DNA from: JBOZRQ01 sp050789255
GTDB lineage: Bacteria > Bacillota > Sulfobacillia > Symbiobacteriales > Symbiobacteriaceae
Direction of reading: 5' to 3'
Assembly (NCBI GenBank): GCA_050789255.1
Contig: JBOZRQ010000025.1
Coordinates: forward strand, 245,254 to 309,253
Length of the DNA: 64,000 bases
The translations under genes and the position numbers were made by a program. How positions within the stretch are numbered: the stretch's first letter is position 1; every line of letters begins with the position of its first letter. Shown one piece after another: positions 33,768 to 42,578 of this stretch. Below the pieces are notes generated by a model that was not told the DNA's origin, ran no database searches, and worked only from the letters and a program-made list of their open reading frames with translations.

Positions 33768-35294
33768 ATGAGCCTGAACGAGCAGCTGAAGGCGAAAGAG
33801 GCCAAGATCCTGGAGGGCGGGGCGCCGAAGTACCACGAGCATGCCCGCAAGCAGAACAAACTCTTCGTGCGTGAGCGCATCGCCCTGTTGGTCGACCCGG
33901 ACTCCTTCGTGGAGGACGGGCTGTTCGCCAACAACCTGGCTGACGATCTCCCCGCCGACGGCGTGGTGACGGGGCTGGGGCGGATTGGCGGCCGCACTGT
34001 GGCGATCATGGCGAACGACTCGACCGTGAAGGCGGGCTCCTGGGGCGCCCGCACCGTGGAGAAGATCCTGCGGATTCAGGAGACGGCGGAGAAGCTGCGC
34101 GTGCCGCTCTTCTACCTGGTCGACTCGGCGGGCGCCCGCATCACCGACCAGGTGGAGATGTTCCCAGGCCGCCGCCATGCGGGCCGGATCTTCTACAACG
34201 AGGTGCGCCTCTCGGGCGTCATCCCGCAGATCTGCCTACTCTTCGGGCCGAGCGCCGCCGGCGGGGCCTACATTCCCGCCTTCTGCGACGTGGTCTTCAT
34301 GGTGGATGGCAACGCATCGATGTACCTGGGCTCGCCGCGCATGGCCGAGATGGTGATCGGCGAGAAGGTGACGCTCGAGGAGATGGGCGGCGCCCGGATG
34401 CACTGCACCGTCTCGGGCTGCGGCGACGTGCTCTGCGCCTCCGAGCAGGAGGCCATCGAGCTCGCCAGGCGCTACATAGGCTACTTCCCGCAGAACTGCC
34501 AGGGCGCCCCTGAGCGGGTGGAGGCCAAGGCGCCGGTGGCGGGGCGCCCGATCGAGCAAATCATCCCGGCGAACCAGAACTCGCCCTTCCAGATGTATGA
34601 GTTGATCGACCAGTTGGTGGACGATGGCTCCTTCTTTGAGATCAAGAAGCTCTTCGCCCCCGAGGTGATCACGGGGCTGGCCCGGCTGGGGGGCCGGGCG
34701 GTGGGCGTGGTAGCCAACCAGCCCCGCGTCAAGGGCGGGGTGCTCTTCGTGGACTCGGCGGACAAGGTCGCCCGCTTCGTTTCGCTGTGCGATGCCTTCA
34801 ATATTCCGCTGCTCTTTCTCTCCGATGTGCCGGGCTTCATGATTGGCACGGCGGTCGAGCGCCAGGGCATTATCCGCCATGGCGCCAAGATGATCGCCGC
34901 CATCAGCGAGGCGATCGTGCCAAAGATCTGCCTGGTGGTGCGCAAGGCGTATGGGGCGGGACTCTACGCCATGGCCGGCCCGGCCTTCGAGCCGGACTGC
35001 ACCCTGGCCCTGCCGACGGCCAGCATCGCAGTAATGGGACCCGAGGCGGCGGTCAACGCGGTCTTCGCCAATAAGATCGCCGAGAAGCCCGAGTCGGAGC
35101 GGGCCGCCTATGTGGCCCAGCTTCGTGAGGAGTACCGTAAGGATATCGACATCTACCGGCTGGCCTCGGAGCTGATCGTCGACGCGATCATCCCCTTCGA
35201 GCGGATCCGGGCAGAGCTGGAGGCCCGGTTCGATCTGTACGCAGCCAAGCAGGTGAGCTGGCCGGAGAAGAAGCATGCGGTGACCCCTGTATAA
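33768..35294 (+). CDS. Acyl-CoA carboxylase carboxyltransferase subunit (YngE-like)
   Basis: Transfers carboxyl from biotin to an acyl-CoA. 508 residues with two crotonase-like halves: N-terminal FYLVDSAGARITDQVEMF and GPSAAGGAYIPAFCD (acyl-CoA side), and C-terminal DVPGFMIGTAVERQGIIRHGAKM (biotin side). SMYLGSPRMAEMVIGEKV and LEEMGGARMHC resemble YngE and methylcrotonyl/propionyl-type subunits; substrate cannot be fixed. Last gene of the operon, followed by a terminator. Its biotin carrier is encoded upstream at 29085; the biotin carboxylase must be elsewhere. Confidence 0.93.
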   Translation: MSLNEQLKAKEAKILEGGAPKYHEHARKQNKLFVRERIALLVDPDSFVEDGLFANNLADDLPADGVVTGLGRIGGRTVAIMANDSTVKAGSWGARTVEKILRIQETAEKLRVPLFYLVDSAGARITDQVEMFPGRRHAGRIFYNEVRLSGVIPQICLLFGPSAAGGAYIPAFCDVVFMVDGNASMYLGSPRMAEMVIGEKVTLEEMGGARMHCTVSGCGDVLCASEQEAIELARRYIGYFPQNCQGAPERVEAKAPVAGRPIEQIIPANQNSPFQMYELIDQLVDDGSFFEIKKLFAPEVITGLARLGGRAVGVVANQPRVKGGVLFVDSADKVARFVSLCDAFNIPLLFLSDVPGFMIGTAVERQGIIRHGAKMIAAISEAIVPKICLVVRKAYGAGLYAMAGPAFEPDCTLALPTASIAVMGPEAAVNAVFANKIAEKPESERAAYVAQLREEYRKDIDIYRLASELIVDAIIPFERIRAELEARFDLYAAKQVSWPEKKHAVTPV

Positions 35295-35298
35295 ACAA

Positions 35299-35324
35299 AG
35301 ACCGGCGGCATCTGCCGCCGGTCT
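35299..35324. terminator. Bidirectional terminator after the acyl-CoA operon
   Basis: Perfect 11-base stem (agaccggcggc and complement) with an atct loop, between convergent genes. Modest T content on both sides. Confidence 0.8.
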
Positions 35325-35331
35325 CGTTCTA

Positions 35332-36345
35332 TCAGGCACGTCGCCGGCGGGCGCCGACCATCGCCACGATGATGCAGGCGATGCCCAACCCAGCAGCGAT
35401 CAGACCGAGCGTTCGCGCCCGCCCGAGCGGCGCTTGGAGCAGGCTTTGGGCGATGCGGGCCGCCATGGCATCCTCGCCGCTCATCTTGCTGAAGGCCAAG
35501 GGCGCTGACACCGCCAGCAGCAGGGGTGTGACGCTGCTTAGCAGGAAAGCCCAGCCAAGCCAGCCGAACGGGCGGTACCACCGGTCGAAATTGAGGGCGA
35601 TCAGGCCGAGGATCAGGGCGGCGGCGGTCAGCCAGCCCCACGAAGAGACGAACCCCACCAGCTGTAGCGGCACGGTGATCAGTCCGCTGGAGGGTCCGGC
35701 GCTCATGGCGGCCATGGTAGCGGTAGCTGGCATGGGCAGAGCGCCGGTTTCCGCTTCATCCAGCGCCTCACGGATCAGGCCGAGATCGATCTCCTCGGGA
35801 ATCTGGGCACGGAACTCGGTAAAGAAGCGGTCGAGCACGGCACGATTGACCGCCGCGTCGGCGGACCGACAGTCCGGAAGCTCGTCCGGCGGCATCGCAG
35901 CGAGCTCGGCCAGCTGCTCTTTCGTGCAGACCGGCAGTGTCGCCATCTTCTGTTCCACCACACGACGGAGCCCAGTCAGAAGGGCCTCGACCAGGTCGCC
36001 AAGGCGGACCATCGTCGGTCCGTCGCCGGCGGCAGCATGCTCCATGGCCACGGAGAGCGAGGTTGATACTTCCAGCAGCTGCTCCTCGCCAAGGCTCTCG
36101 CTGAGCGCCGCACGCACGTCATCCTCCGGGAGGTCCCAGCCCTCCTCACTGTCGCTGACGTACATGGCCACGGCCTCGATCACGGGCTCTCTCATGGCAG
36201 CGGCCACGGCCTTTGCCTTCGCCTCCTCGGATCCGCCGCCTATGCCAACCACTCCGCTCAGGGCGCTGACCACCATGATGGCGCTGAGGACTGGCACCAG
36301 CATCACGACGAGAATCCCGGAGACGAGCCGGCGCACCGAGTTCAC
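35332..36345 (-). CDS. Hypothetical membrane protein (337 aa)
   Basis: Not recognised. An N-terminal signal anchor (about 5-32), a large Ala/Glu-rich helical extracytoplasmic domain (about 35-215) with two cysteines (VCTKEQ and PDCRSAD) that may form a disulfide, then three membrane segments (about 220-240, 250-275, 300-330) and a basic C-terminus GARRRRA. GTG start with aaggtgg upstream. Stands alone between an operon end and the L,D-transpeptidase, all reverse strand. Topology suggests an envelope-sensing or structural role, unproven. Confidence 0.7.
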   Translation of the reverse strand: MNSVRRLVSGILVVMLVPVLSAIMVVSALSGVVGIGGGSEEAKAKAVAAAMREPVIEAVAMYVSDSEEGWDLPEDDVRAALSESLGEEQLLEVSTSLSVAMEHAAAGDGPTMVRLGDLVEALLTGLRRVVEQKMATLPVCTKEQLAELAAMPPDELPDCRSADAAVNRAVLDRFFTEFRAQIPEEIDLGLIREALDEAETGALPMPATATMAAMSAGPSSGLITVPLQLVGFVSSWGWLTAAALILGLIALNFDRWYRPFGWLGWAFLLSSVTPLLLAVSAPLAFSKMSGEDAMAARIAQSLLQAPLGRARTLGLIAAGLGIACIIVAMVGARRRRA

Positions 36346-36428
36346 TAGGCATTACCACCTTCGAATTTTTAGATATACTAATTTGAACATTTTGTACCGG
36401 CATTATCAAGAGCACCGTCAAATATGCA

Positions 36429-36454
36429 AGGCGCCCGGTGGGTACCGGGCGCCT
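36429..36454 (-). terminator. Terminator of the L,D-transpeptidase gene
   Basis: Perfect 11-base stem (aggcgcccggt and complement) with a 4-base loop, directly beyond the reverse-strand stop at 36464; the reverse-strand sequence after it is T-rich (ttgcatattt). Confidence 0.75.
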
Positions 36455-36463
36455 CGTGGGGGC

Positions 36464-37525
36464 TCAACGGGACGAGTCGATAATCTCAAGGATGGTCTTG
36501 CCGGGGGTCACCTTTTCGTAGAGCGCCTCGACGTCGGCCTTGGCGAGGCGGATGCAGCCGTCGGAGGCCCAGTGGCCAATCTTGTCAGGCTCAATCGTCC
36601 CGTGGATGCCCCAGACCGTGCCGCTGTCCCCGGGGAAGACGGCGAAGCCCATCCAGCGGGTGCCCAGGGGGTTTTTGGGGTCATCGGCCGCCAGTTTGAG
36701 CGGGCCGTAGTAGAGTCCCTTGGACTTATTGGCGATGGTGTAGCGCCCCACCGGCGTGATGAAGTTGACGGCTTGGTTGGCCGCCGTGGGGGCGGGCCCC
36801 TCCAGGTGGCGCCCGGTCGTGACGCGGTAGGTGGCGGCCAACTGGCTCTCCTGATAATGCCAGAGCACGTTCAGGTACTTGTCCACCAGGATTGAATCGG
36901 GGGCCGGCGGGTTCAGCGGAGCAGCCAGCGCATAGTAATCTACCGCGACTAGCCCCTGTTTCCCGTCCAGGCGCCAGGCCTTCAGGTCGGGCTCACCGCC
37001 GGCGGCCACCGTGGCTTTCTGGCCCTTCACGTCCTCGGTTGTGGGCTGCCCGAGACTGGGCAGGGCGCCACGCAACACCAGAAGCCCCTTGGCGCGCGGA
37101 AGGTCCCGGACCTCCAGGGGGAAGGCAAGCACCTCCAGCACAGGTCCGACCGCCTTCTCGGACTTGCCGCTGCCGCCGGTGGTAAGGGCGACTTTGCGCA
37201 TGGCGTTCTCAACAGGACCCAGGGCGATTTGCTCGGGGCGCCCATCGCCGTCGAGGTCTGGGGCCGGCAGGTGCTCCTGCGGGGTGAAGCCGAGCGCGGC
37301 GGTTTGGCCCAAAGGCGCCGCTGTGCCTCCCGAGGGTGGGGCTTGCGGGGTGGAGAGCCACCCGAGGGCTGCCCGTCCGCCAAAGTAGAGGCCGGCGCCC
37401 AGCCCTGCAAGCAGCAGCGCGGCCAGCCCCCGGCGGTATGCGTAGCGTTGCCGCCGGGTCCGCCGGCGCCGGTATCTCAGCACCGCCGAGGACTCGTACT
37501 GGTCGTGCGGCTCCATCCCTGGCAT
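36464..37525 (-). CDS. L,D-transpeptidase (YkuD domain)
   Basis: Peptidoglycan cross-linking or processing enzyme. Arg-rich cytoplasmic start, one membrane anchor (about 30-55), an extracytoplasmic domain with an FG-GAP/EF-like segment PDLDGDGRPEQI, and a C-terminal YkuD domain with TPVGRYTI, IHGT and the catalytic cysteine in HWASDGCIRL. 353 residues from the ATG at 37525, chosen because ggaggt is 7 bases upstream; a GTG at 37534 would precede it. It faces degV divergently. Such enzymes often act in spore or stationary-phase wall remodelling. Confidence 0.92.
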   Translation of the reverse strand: MPGMEPHDQYESSAVLRYRRRRTRRQRYAYRRGLAALLLAGLGAGLYFGGRAALGWLSTPQAPPSGGTAAPLGQTAALGFTPQEHLPAPDLDGDGRPEQIALGPVENAMRKVALTTGGSGKSEKAVGPVLEVLAFPLEVRDLPRAKGLLVLRGALPSLGQPTTEDVKGQKATVAAGGEPDLKAWRLDGKQGLVAVDYYALAAPLNPPAPDSILVDKYLNVLWHYQESQLAATYRVTTGRHLEGPAPTAANQAVNFITPVGRYTIANKSKGLYYGPLKLAADDPKNPLGTRWMGFAVFPGDSGTVWGIHGTIEPDKIGHWASDGCIRLAKADVEALYEKVTPGKTILEIIDSSR

Positions 37526-37623
37526 GGGGCCCACCTCCGAAATTTTCTATCTGTCAACGATTATACTCCATAACTATCAGAGAGAGGGAATTCCGGGCAA
37601 AAGAACGAATCCGCTAGCGAAGG

Positions 37624-38484
37624 ATGAGACGGGAGGGACCTTCCCTGACGGTCAAGATTGTTACAGACAGCACGGCCAGTATCCCCCAGGAGCTCTGCCG
37701 GCTTCTGGGGATCACGGTGGTTCCGGTCACGATCCACTTCGGCACAGAAACGCACGTCGACGGCATCGACTCCACAGAAGCCTTCTATTCCCGCCTGGCG
37801 CAAGCCTCCCAGCCGCCTACCACGTCGACGCCATCGGCCGGGGTTTTCCTTGAAACCTACCGGCAGGTGGCCGAGGGAGCGTCGGCGATCATCTCCATCC
37901 ATGTCATGGAGACGAAGTCGGCGCTGGTCAACACGGCGAAGATGGCTGCGGGAATGCTCGCCGACCTGCCGATCCAGGTGGTGGACTCACGGTCGACCAC
38001 ACTGGGGCTCGGCCTGCTGGTGATCGCCGCTGCACGCATGGCGCAGGCGGGACGGGCGGCCGGCGAGATCGTGGAACGCCTGACCGAGCTGGTCGCTCAT
38101 GTGGATACCTTCGCGGCAATCCGTGAGCTGACCCAGTTGCGGCGCAGTGGCCGCGTCTCGCTGGGGCAAGCCATGCTGGCCAACCTGCTTTCAGTCAAAC
38201 CGGTGCTCTACATAGGTCAGGGTGTGATCGAGGTGGTGGACAAGGCCCGGGGCTGGCCCACGGCGGTGGAGCGCATGGTAGAGTTGGCGCAGGCGAAGGT
38301 AGGGGAGGCCCGGATCGCGATGGCCGTGGTCCACACCAACGCCGAAGCGGAGGCCCGGGAGCTGCTCGAGCGGGTCCGGACCCGGTTCAACGTGGCGGAG
38401 ATCTTCGTGGCCGAGGCCGGTACGGCTCTGGCGGCGCATGCCGGACCCGGGGCGCTGGGACTGGCCGCCATGCGAGTTGACTGA
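37624..38484 (+). CDS. DegV family fatty-acid-binding protein
   Basis: DegV (FakB-like) fold that binds a fatty acid and, in known cases, presents it to the fatty-acid kinase FakA. 286 residues with KIVTDSTASIPQEL, the lipid-contacting TTSTPSAGVFLETY and a C-terminal AEAGTALAAHAGPGALGL. Start uncertain: the ATG at 37624 has a poor site, while gggagg (37630-37635) favours a CTG about 8 bases later, shortening the protein by seven residues. No fakA is visible nearby. Followed by a terminator. Confidence 0.9.
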   Translation: MRREGPSLTVKIVTDSTASIPQELCRLLGITVVPVTIHFGTETHVDGIDSTEAFYSRLAQASQPPTTSTPSAGVFLETYRQVAEGASAIISIHVMETKSALVNTAKMAAGMLADLPIQVVDSRSTTLGLGLLVIAAARMAQAGRAAGEIVERLTELVAHVDTFAAIRELTQLRRSGRVSLGQAMLANLLSVKPVLYIGQGVIEVVDKARGWPTAVERMVELAQAKVGEARIAMAVVHTNAEAEARELLERVRTRFNVAEIFVAEAGTALAAHAGPGALGLAAMRVD

Positions 38485-38510
38485 CTCCTCTTTAAGTGAC
38501 GACGAGAGGG

Positions 38511-38537
38511 GCCGGGCGGTTTCGCCCGGAGGCTTTT
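38511..38537 (+). terminator. Intrinsic terminator after degV
   Basis: Stem gccgggcg with cgcccgg-ggc (one bulge), loop gttt, then TTTT. Confidence 0.75.
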
Positions 38538-38563
38538 GCCCTTGCCCGTGGGCATGGTAGAAT
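38536..38563 (+). promoter_or_regulatory. Predicted sigma-A promoter of asnS
   Basis: TTGCCC (38536-38541) and TAGAAT (38558-38563), spacer 16. The leader to the asnS start is short (about 25 bases), so no T-box attenuator is present. Confidence 0.55.
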
Positions 38564-38592
38564 AAGGGGACATCGTTTTGGAGGTTACAGCT

Positions 38593-39906
38593 ATGCAGTG
38601 GGTTCGCATTAACGAACTGCCACAGTTCGAAGGACAAGATGTAGAACTTCGTGGTTGGGTCCATAACTACAGGTCGAGCGGTAAGATCCAGTTCATCATC
38701 TTCCGCGATGGCACGGGCCTATGCCAGGCTGTCATCTTCGTCAAGGATGTTGCGCCCGAGGTCTTTGAGGCCGGCAAGAAGCTCACGCAGGAGTCCTCGG
38801 TGATCATTCGCGGCTCGGTCCGCAAAGATGACCGGGCGCCCGGTGGCTACGAAATCGGTGTCAAGGAGCTCAATGTGCTCCAGGTCGCCGAGGAGTACCC
38901 GATCACCCCGAAGGAGCACGGCACCGAGTTCCTCATGGACAACCGTCACCTGTGGATCCGCTCCGCCCGCCAGGCGGCGATTCTGCGCATCCGCAACGAG
39001 ATCGTCATGGCGATCCATCAGTTCCTTCAGGACAACGGCTTCCTGCTGACCGAGTCCCCGATTCTCATGGGCACCTCGGCCGAAGGCGGGGCCAACCTGT
39101 TTGAGACCAAGTATGTCAACGATGAGCCGGCCTTCCTGAGCCAGTCGGGCCAGCTCTATGTCGAAGCCACCGCCATGGCCCTGGGCCGGGTCTATACCTT
39201 TGGCCCGACCTTCCGGGCGGAGAAGTCCAAGACCCGCCGCCACCTCATCGAGTTCTGGATGGTGGAACCCGAGGCCGCTTACTTCACCCACGAAGACAAC
39301 CTGCGCCTGCAGGAGGAGATGGTCTCCTACGTGGTGCAGCGGGTGCTGGAGCGCCGCCGCGAGGACCTGAAGACCATCGGCCGCGACACGACCGCCCTGG
39401 AGAAGGTCCGCGCGCCGTTCCCCCGCATTACCTACACCGAGGCCGTGGAGATGCTGCAAAAGCTCCACAAGCCCGGCGACGAGTGGGACCCGGTTCCCTG
39501 GGGCGAGGACTTCGGCGCCCCGCACGAGACCGTCCTCACCCAGCAGTTTGAGAAGCCGGTCTTCGTGGAGAAGTTCCCCACCAAGATCAAGGCCTTCTAC
39601 ATGGAGCCCGACCCCGCCAACCCCGACGTGGTGCTCGGTGCCGACCTGCTGGCGCCCGAGGGCTACGGCGAAATCATCGGCGGCTCACAGCGCATCCATG
39701 ACCCGGAGCTGCTAAAGCAGCGCTACGAGCAGGAGAAGCTGGACCCGGTCACCTACGGCTGGTACATGGACCTGCGCCGCTTCGGCAGCGTCCCGCACTC
39801 CGGCTTTGGCCTGGGGATCGAGCGCACCGTGGCCTGGATTTGCGGGCTCGACCATGTCCGTGAGACCATCGCCTTCGCCCGCCTGCTCAATCGTCTTCAC
39901 CCCTAA
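38593..39906 (+). CDS. asnS: Asparaginyl-tRNA synthetase
   Basis: Class IIb synthetase charging tRNA-Asn. N-terminal OB-fold anticodon-binding domain (about 1-105, with GWVHNYRSSGKIQFI) and a catalytic core with motif 2 YTFGPTFRAEKSKTRRHL and motif 3 GFGLGIERTVAWICGL. 437 residues, close to the bacterial AsnRS size (about 430-466) and without the insertion of bacterial AspRS. ATG at 38593 with ggagg 9 bases upstream. Archaeal-type AspRS is the main alternative but less likely. Confidence 0.92.
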   Translation: MQWVRINELPQFEGQDVELRGWVHNYRSSGKIQFIIFRDGTGLCQAVIFVKDVAPEVFEAGKKLTQESSVIIRGSVRKDDRAPGGYEIGVKELNVLQVAEEYPITPKEHGTEFLMDNRHLWIRSARQAAILRIRNEIVMAIHQFLQDNGFLLTESPILMGTSAEGGANLFETKYVNDEPAFLSQSGQLYVEATAMALGRVYTFGPTFRAEKSKTRRHLIEFWMVEPEAAYFTHEDNLRLQEEMVSYVVQRVLERRREDLKTIGRDTTALEKVRAPFPRITYTEAVEMLQKLHKPGDEWDPVPWGEDFGAPHETVLTQQFEKPVFVEKFPTKIKAFYMEPDPANPDVVLGADLLAPEGYGEIIGGSQRIHDPELLKQRYEQEKLDPVTYGWYMDLRRFGSVPHSGFGLGIERTVAWICGLDHVRETIAFARLLNRLHP

Positions 39907-39911
39907 AGCTA

Positions 39912-39943
39912 CGCCCCGAACTGCTGACTGGCAGTTCGGGGCG
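39912..39943 (+). terminator. Intrinsic terminator after asnS
   Basis: Perfect 13-base stem (cgccccgaactgc and complement), 6-base loop, followed by ctctcatt. Confidence 0.8.
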
Positions 39944-40051
39944 CTCTCATTCGCCCAGGGATGATACCCGCTCTTTCGCAAGGCGAAAGGTCGACCAACC
40001 AAGAAGAGGGTGGTCGACGGCGCCTGCCGCCGAAAGAGGAGGGTGAACTCT

Positions 40052-40489
40052 ATGTACCCTGTGGACTGGTCATCGCTCATAGCTGCTTCCCTGGCCGGTT
40101 CGGCCGCAATCCTTGTGTGCATGTACCTGCTGCTTCCGGCCCTGGGGCTGCCCCGGCTAGACTATGCGGGGGTGATCTCGGGCTGGGTAAAGGCCACGGG
40201 CCGCTACGCCCGGGCGGTCGGGGTGATCGTGTTCCTTGCGGGCGGCATTGCCTGGGGGGCGTTCTACGCTGCCATCTGGCCGACGCGGGGCCCCCTGGCG
40301 GGGGTTGCGTTTGCCCTGGTGCCCTTCGTCGTCTCCTACGCCATGGTGCTTCCGCAGCTCTCCCGGTTCCGTGCTATGGTAGTTCCCATGCCGGGCTTTG
40401 TGGACGTGAGGGCAGAGGGGCGACGGGCGATGATTGCCATGCTGGCCGAGCACCTGGTCTACGGACTGGTGCTGGGGCTGATGTACTGA
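40052..40489 (+). CDS. Hypothetical four-helix membrane protein
   Basis: Not recognised. 145 residues with hydrophobic segments at about 8-28, 50-72, 80-100 and 127-143, and basic loops between. ATG at 40052, 8 bases after gaggaggg. A monocistronic gene between two terminators. No residue pattern indicating transport or enzyme function. Confidence 0.7.
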   Translation: MYPVDWSSLIAASLAGSAAILVCMYLLLPALGLPRLDYAGVISGWVKATGRYARAVGVIVFLAGGIAWGAFYAAIWPTRGPLAGVAFALVPFVVSYAMVLPQLSRFRAMVVPMPGFVDVRAEGRRAMIAMLAEHLVYGLVLGLMY

Positions 40490-40507
40490 CGGTCGTTCCG
40501 TTTGAGT

Positions 40508-40539
40508 GAAGAGGGGCTTCGGCCCCTCTTCACGTTTTT
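40508..40539 (+). terminator. Intrinsic terminator with TTCG loop
   Basis: Perfect 10-base stem (gaagaggggc and complement) capped by a stable ttcg tetraloop, followed by TTTTT. Confidence 0.9.
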
Positions 40540-40581
40540 GCGGCTGGAGATCGGAGCTTGGTGAGATACTCATCAAGATAG

Positions 40582-40609
40582 TTGATTCAATCTTAATCAG
40601 ACCTTAATA
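40582..40609 (+). promoter_or_regulatory. PhoP-box-like direct repeats upstream of the phosphate genes
   Basis: Three hexamers TTGATT, TTAATC and TTAATA start at 40582, 40593 and 40604, an exact 11-base period with 5-base spacers. This matches the known Gram-positive PhoP box (TT(A/T/C)A(C/T)A repeats). They lie about 100 bases before the DUF47-pit operon, so phosphate control is likely. The regulator gene is not in the window. Confidence 0.5.
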
Positions 40610-40710
40610 GTAGGCCAACCAAACCATCATGTATCCTTAATATCATGAGACAGTCGATCGGTACCGAATCCTATTTCCTGACTGCAACTTTCACCTGAGG
40701 TGAGTGTCAA

Positions 40711-41331
40711 ATGATGTTTGGCGGCTCCAAAGACAAGCAATTCTTTACGCTTCTGACCTCCTCTGCCCGGGTTCTGACTGAGACTGCCGCCGAATTTGCT
40801 CGCCTCGCCGAGCAGCCCGAGCGCACTGCCGAACTCGCTGTTAAGATCAAAGCCCTGGAGAAGAAGGGCGATGACTCTACCCACGAGATCATCAGCCTCC
40901 TGAACCGGCTCTTCATCACGCCGCTGGAGCGGGAGGATATCCTGACGCTGGCGGTCCGCCTCGATGACGTCACCGACGGTCTGGAGGCGGCTGCGGCCCG
41001 CATTCACCTGTTCAAGCTGAACAGCCGCAATCGCTTCTTTGTCGAGTTCGGCAAGCTGATTGCGGCGCAGGCCGCTCAGATCCTGGCGGCGACCCAGCGC
41101 CTCGAGGGCAAGGACCTGCAGCAGATTCGCGAGAACACCAAGCAGATCAACCTGCTGGAGAACGATGGCGATGAACTGCTCCGCCAGTCGCTCGAAGAGC
41201 TGTTCGACAACGAGAAGGACGCCATCATGATCATCAAGCTCAAGGAGATCTACGAGACCCTCGAGTCGGTCACGGACCGTGCCGAGGACGTGGCGAACGC
41301 TCTGGAGAGCGTTGTCATGAAGAACTCCTAG
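40711..41331 (+). CDS. DUF47 (PhoU-like) Pit accessory protein
   Basis: 206-residue all-helical PhoU-like protein of the DUF47 family, which regulates or assists the adjacent Pit transporter. Segments such as KIKALEKKGDDSTHEIISLL and LEESVTDRAEDVANALE-like C-terminal helix carry the acidic metal-binding residues (ExxxD patterns). ATG at 40711; 13 bases before pit. The pairing DUF47-pit is widely conserved. Confidence 0.93.
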   Translation: MMFGGSKDKQFFTLLTSSARVLTETAAEFARLAEQPERTAELAVKIKALEKKGDDSTHEIISLLNRLFITPLEREDILTLAVRLDDVTDGLEAAAARIHLFKLNSRNRFFVEFGKLIAAQAAQILAATQRLEGKDLQQIRENTKQINLLENDGDELLRQSLEELFDNEKDAIMIIKLKEIYETLESVTDRAEDVANALESVVMKNS

Positions 41332-41344
41332 CGAGTGTGCGGCA

Positions 41345-42349
41345 ATGAACACCCTCGTCATACTGGCCGTCATCGTCGTCATCCTTGCGGTGCTCTTTGA
41401 CTTCATTAACGGGTTTCATGATACGGCCAACGCCATCGCCACCGTGGTCTCCACCCGGGTGCTCACGCCTCGCCAGGCGATCCTGATGGCCGCGGGCCTC
41501 AATGTGGTGGGCGCCCTGACCTCGACCTCGGTCGCCATCGGCATCGCCAAGGGCATCGTGTGGCCCGAGGCCGTCACCCTGGACGTGCTGGTTGGCGGAC
41601 TGGTCGGGGCGATCGTCTGGAACCTGCTGACCTGGTACTTTGGCATTCCGTCCTCCAGCTCCCATGCGCTGGTGGGCGGCGTGGCCGGTGCGGCGCTGGC
41701 CTCGGGCGGCCTGAGCGTCATCAACGCGGGCGGATTCTCCAAGATCCTGCTCAGCTTTGTGCTCTCCCCGCTCTCCGGCGTGCTGGTGGCCATCCTGGTG
41801 CTGGGCGTGGTTCACAAGATCGTCCAGACGTGGTCGCCCATGGCGGTGACCAGCCGCTTCTCCAAGCTGCAGATCGTCTCAGCGGCAGCGATGGCCTTTT
41901 CCCACGGCTCGAACGACGCACAAAAGTCCATGGGTATCATCGCCAGCGCCCTGTTTGCGGCCGGGCTGATCCCCACGCTGCACGTGCCGCAGTGGGTTGT
42001 CCTGGTTGCCGCAACTGCCATGGGGCTGGGCACGGCGTCGGGCGGCTGGCGAATCATTAAGACCATGGGCCACAAAATGGTGAAGCTCAATCCGCTCGGC
42101 GGTTTCGTGGCGGAGACCTCCGCTGCGCTGGTAATCGAGACGGCGACCCACCTGGCCCTGCCCGTTTCCACGACGCACGTCATCTCCAGCACGATCATCG
42201 GCGTCGGTCTCAGCCGGGGCCGCAAGGCCGTCAATTGGAGCGTTATCAAGAGCATTGGCTGGGCGATGCTGCTGACCATTCCCGCCAGCGGCCTGGTTGG
42301 AGCGATCACCTATTTCATCGTCAAGGGGCTGGTAGCGGTAGCGTCCTGA
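41345..42349 (+). CDS. pit: Inorganic phosphate transporter, Pit family
   Basis: Cation-coupled phosphate permease of the inner membrane. 334 residues with about ten membrane segments and the two inverted family motifs: FDFINGFHDTANAIATVVST near the start and AFSHGSNDAQKSMGII in the second half. ATG at 41345. Transcribed with the DUF47 gene from a region bearing PhoP-box-like repeats. A terminator follows at 42372. Confidence 0.95.
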   Translation: MNTLVILAVIVVILAVLFDFINGFHDTANAIATVVSTRVLTPRQAILMAAGLNVVGALTSTSVAIGIAKGIVWPEAVTLDVLVGGLVGAIVWNLLTWYFGIPSSSSHALVGGVAGAALASGGLSVINAGGFSKILLSFVLSPLSGVLVAILVLGVVHKIVQTWSPMAVTSRFSKLQIVSAAAMAFSHGSNDAQKSMGIIASALFAAGLIPTLHVPQWVVLVAATAMGLGTASGGWRIIKTMGHKMVKLNPLGGFVAETSAALVIETATHLALPVSTTHVISSTIIGVGLSRGRKAVNWSVIKSIGWAMLLTIPASGLVGAITYFIVKGLVAVAS

Positions 42350-42371
42350 CGCACCAGCGGCCTACAAATAA

Positions 42372-42416
42372 GGCGAGTCTCGCACACCCGCGAGGCTCGC
42401 CCTTCGAACTTTTTTC
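42372..42416 (+). terminator. Intrinsic terminator after pit
   Basis: Stem ggcgagtctcgc with gcgaggctcgcc (one mismatch), then a T-run at 42410-42416. A further hairpin (aagaggaga/tctcctctt, 42496-42520) lies in the leader of the next gene. Confidence 0.82.
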
Positions 42417-42578
42417 GGGAATTGGTTAGACGGGGTGGAAGGAACGAACAGAATTACGTAGAAGATGGGAATAAGCCGTTTGCACGAAATTTACAAAGAG
42501 GAGAGGGCGATTCTCCTCTTGAGCCGCGAGCGAAACCAGTGGGGCCTCAACCCAGTCAAACCTGGAGGAGGTGGGTGA

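Noticed and set aside
35369..36895. Forward 508-codon frame opposite the membrane-protein and L,D-transpeptidase genes
   Set aside because: Crosses two reverse-strand genes and their terminator; Ser/Arg/Thr-rich shadow composition.
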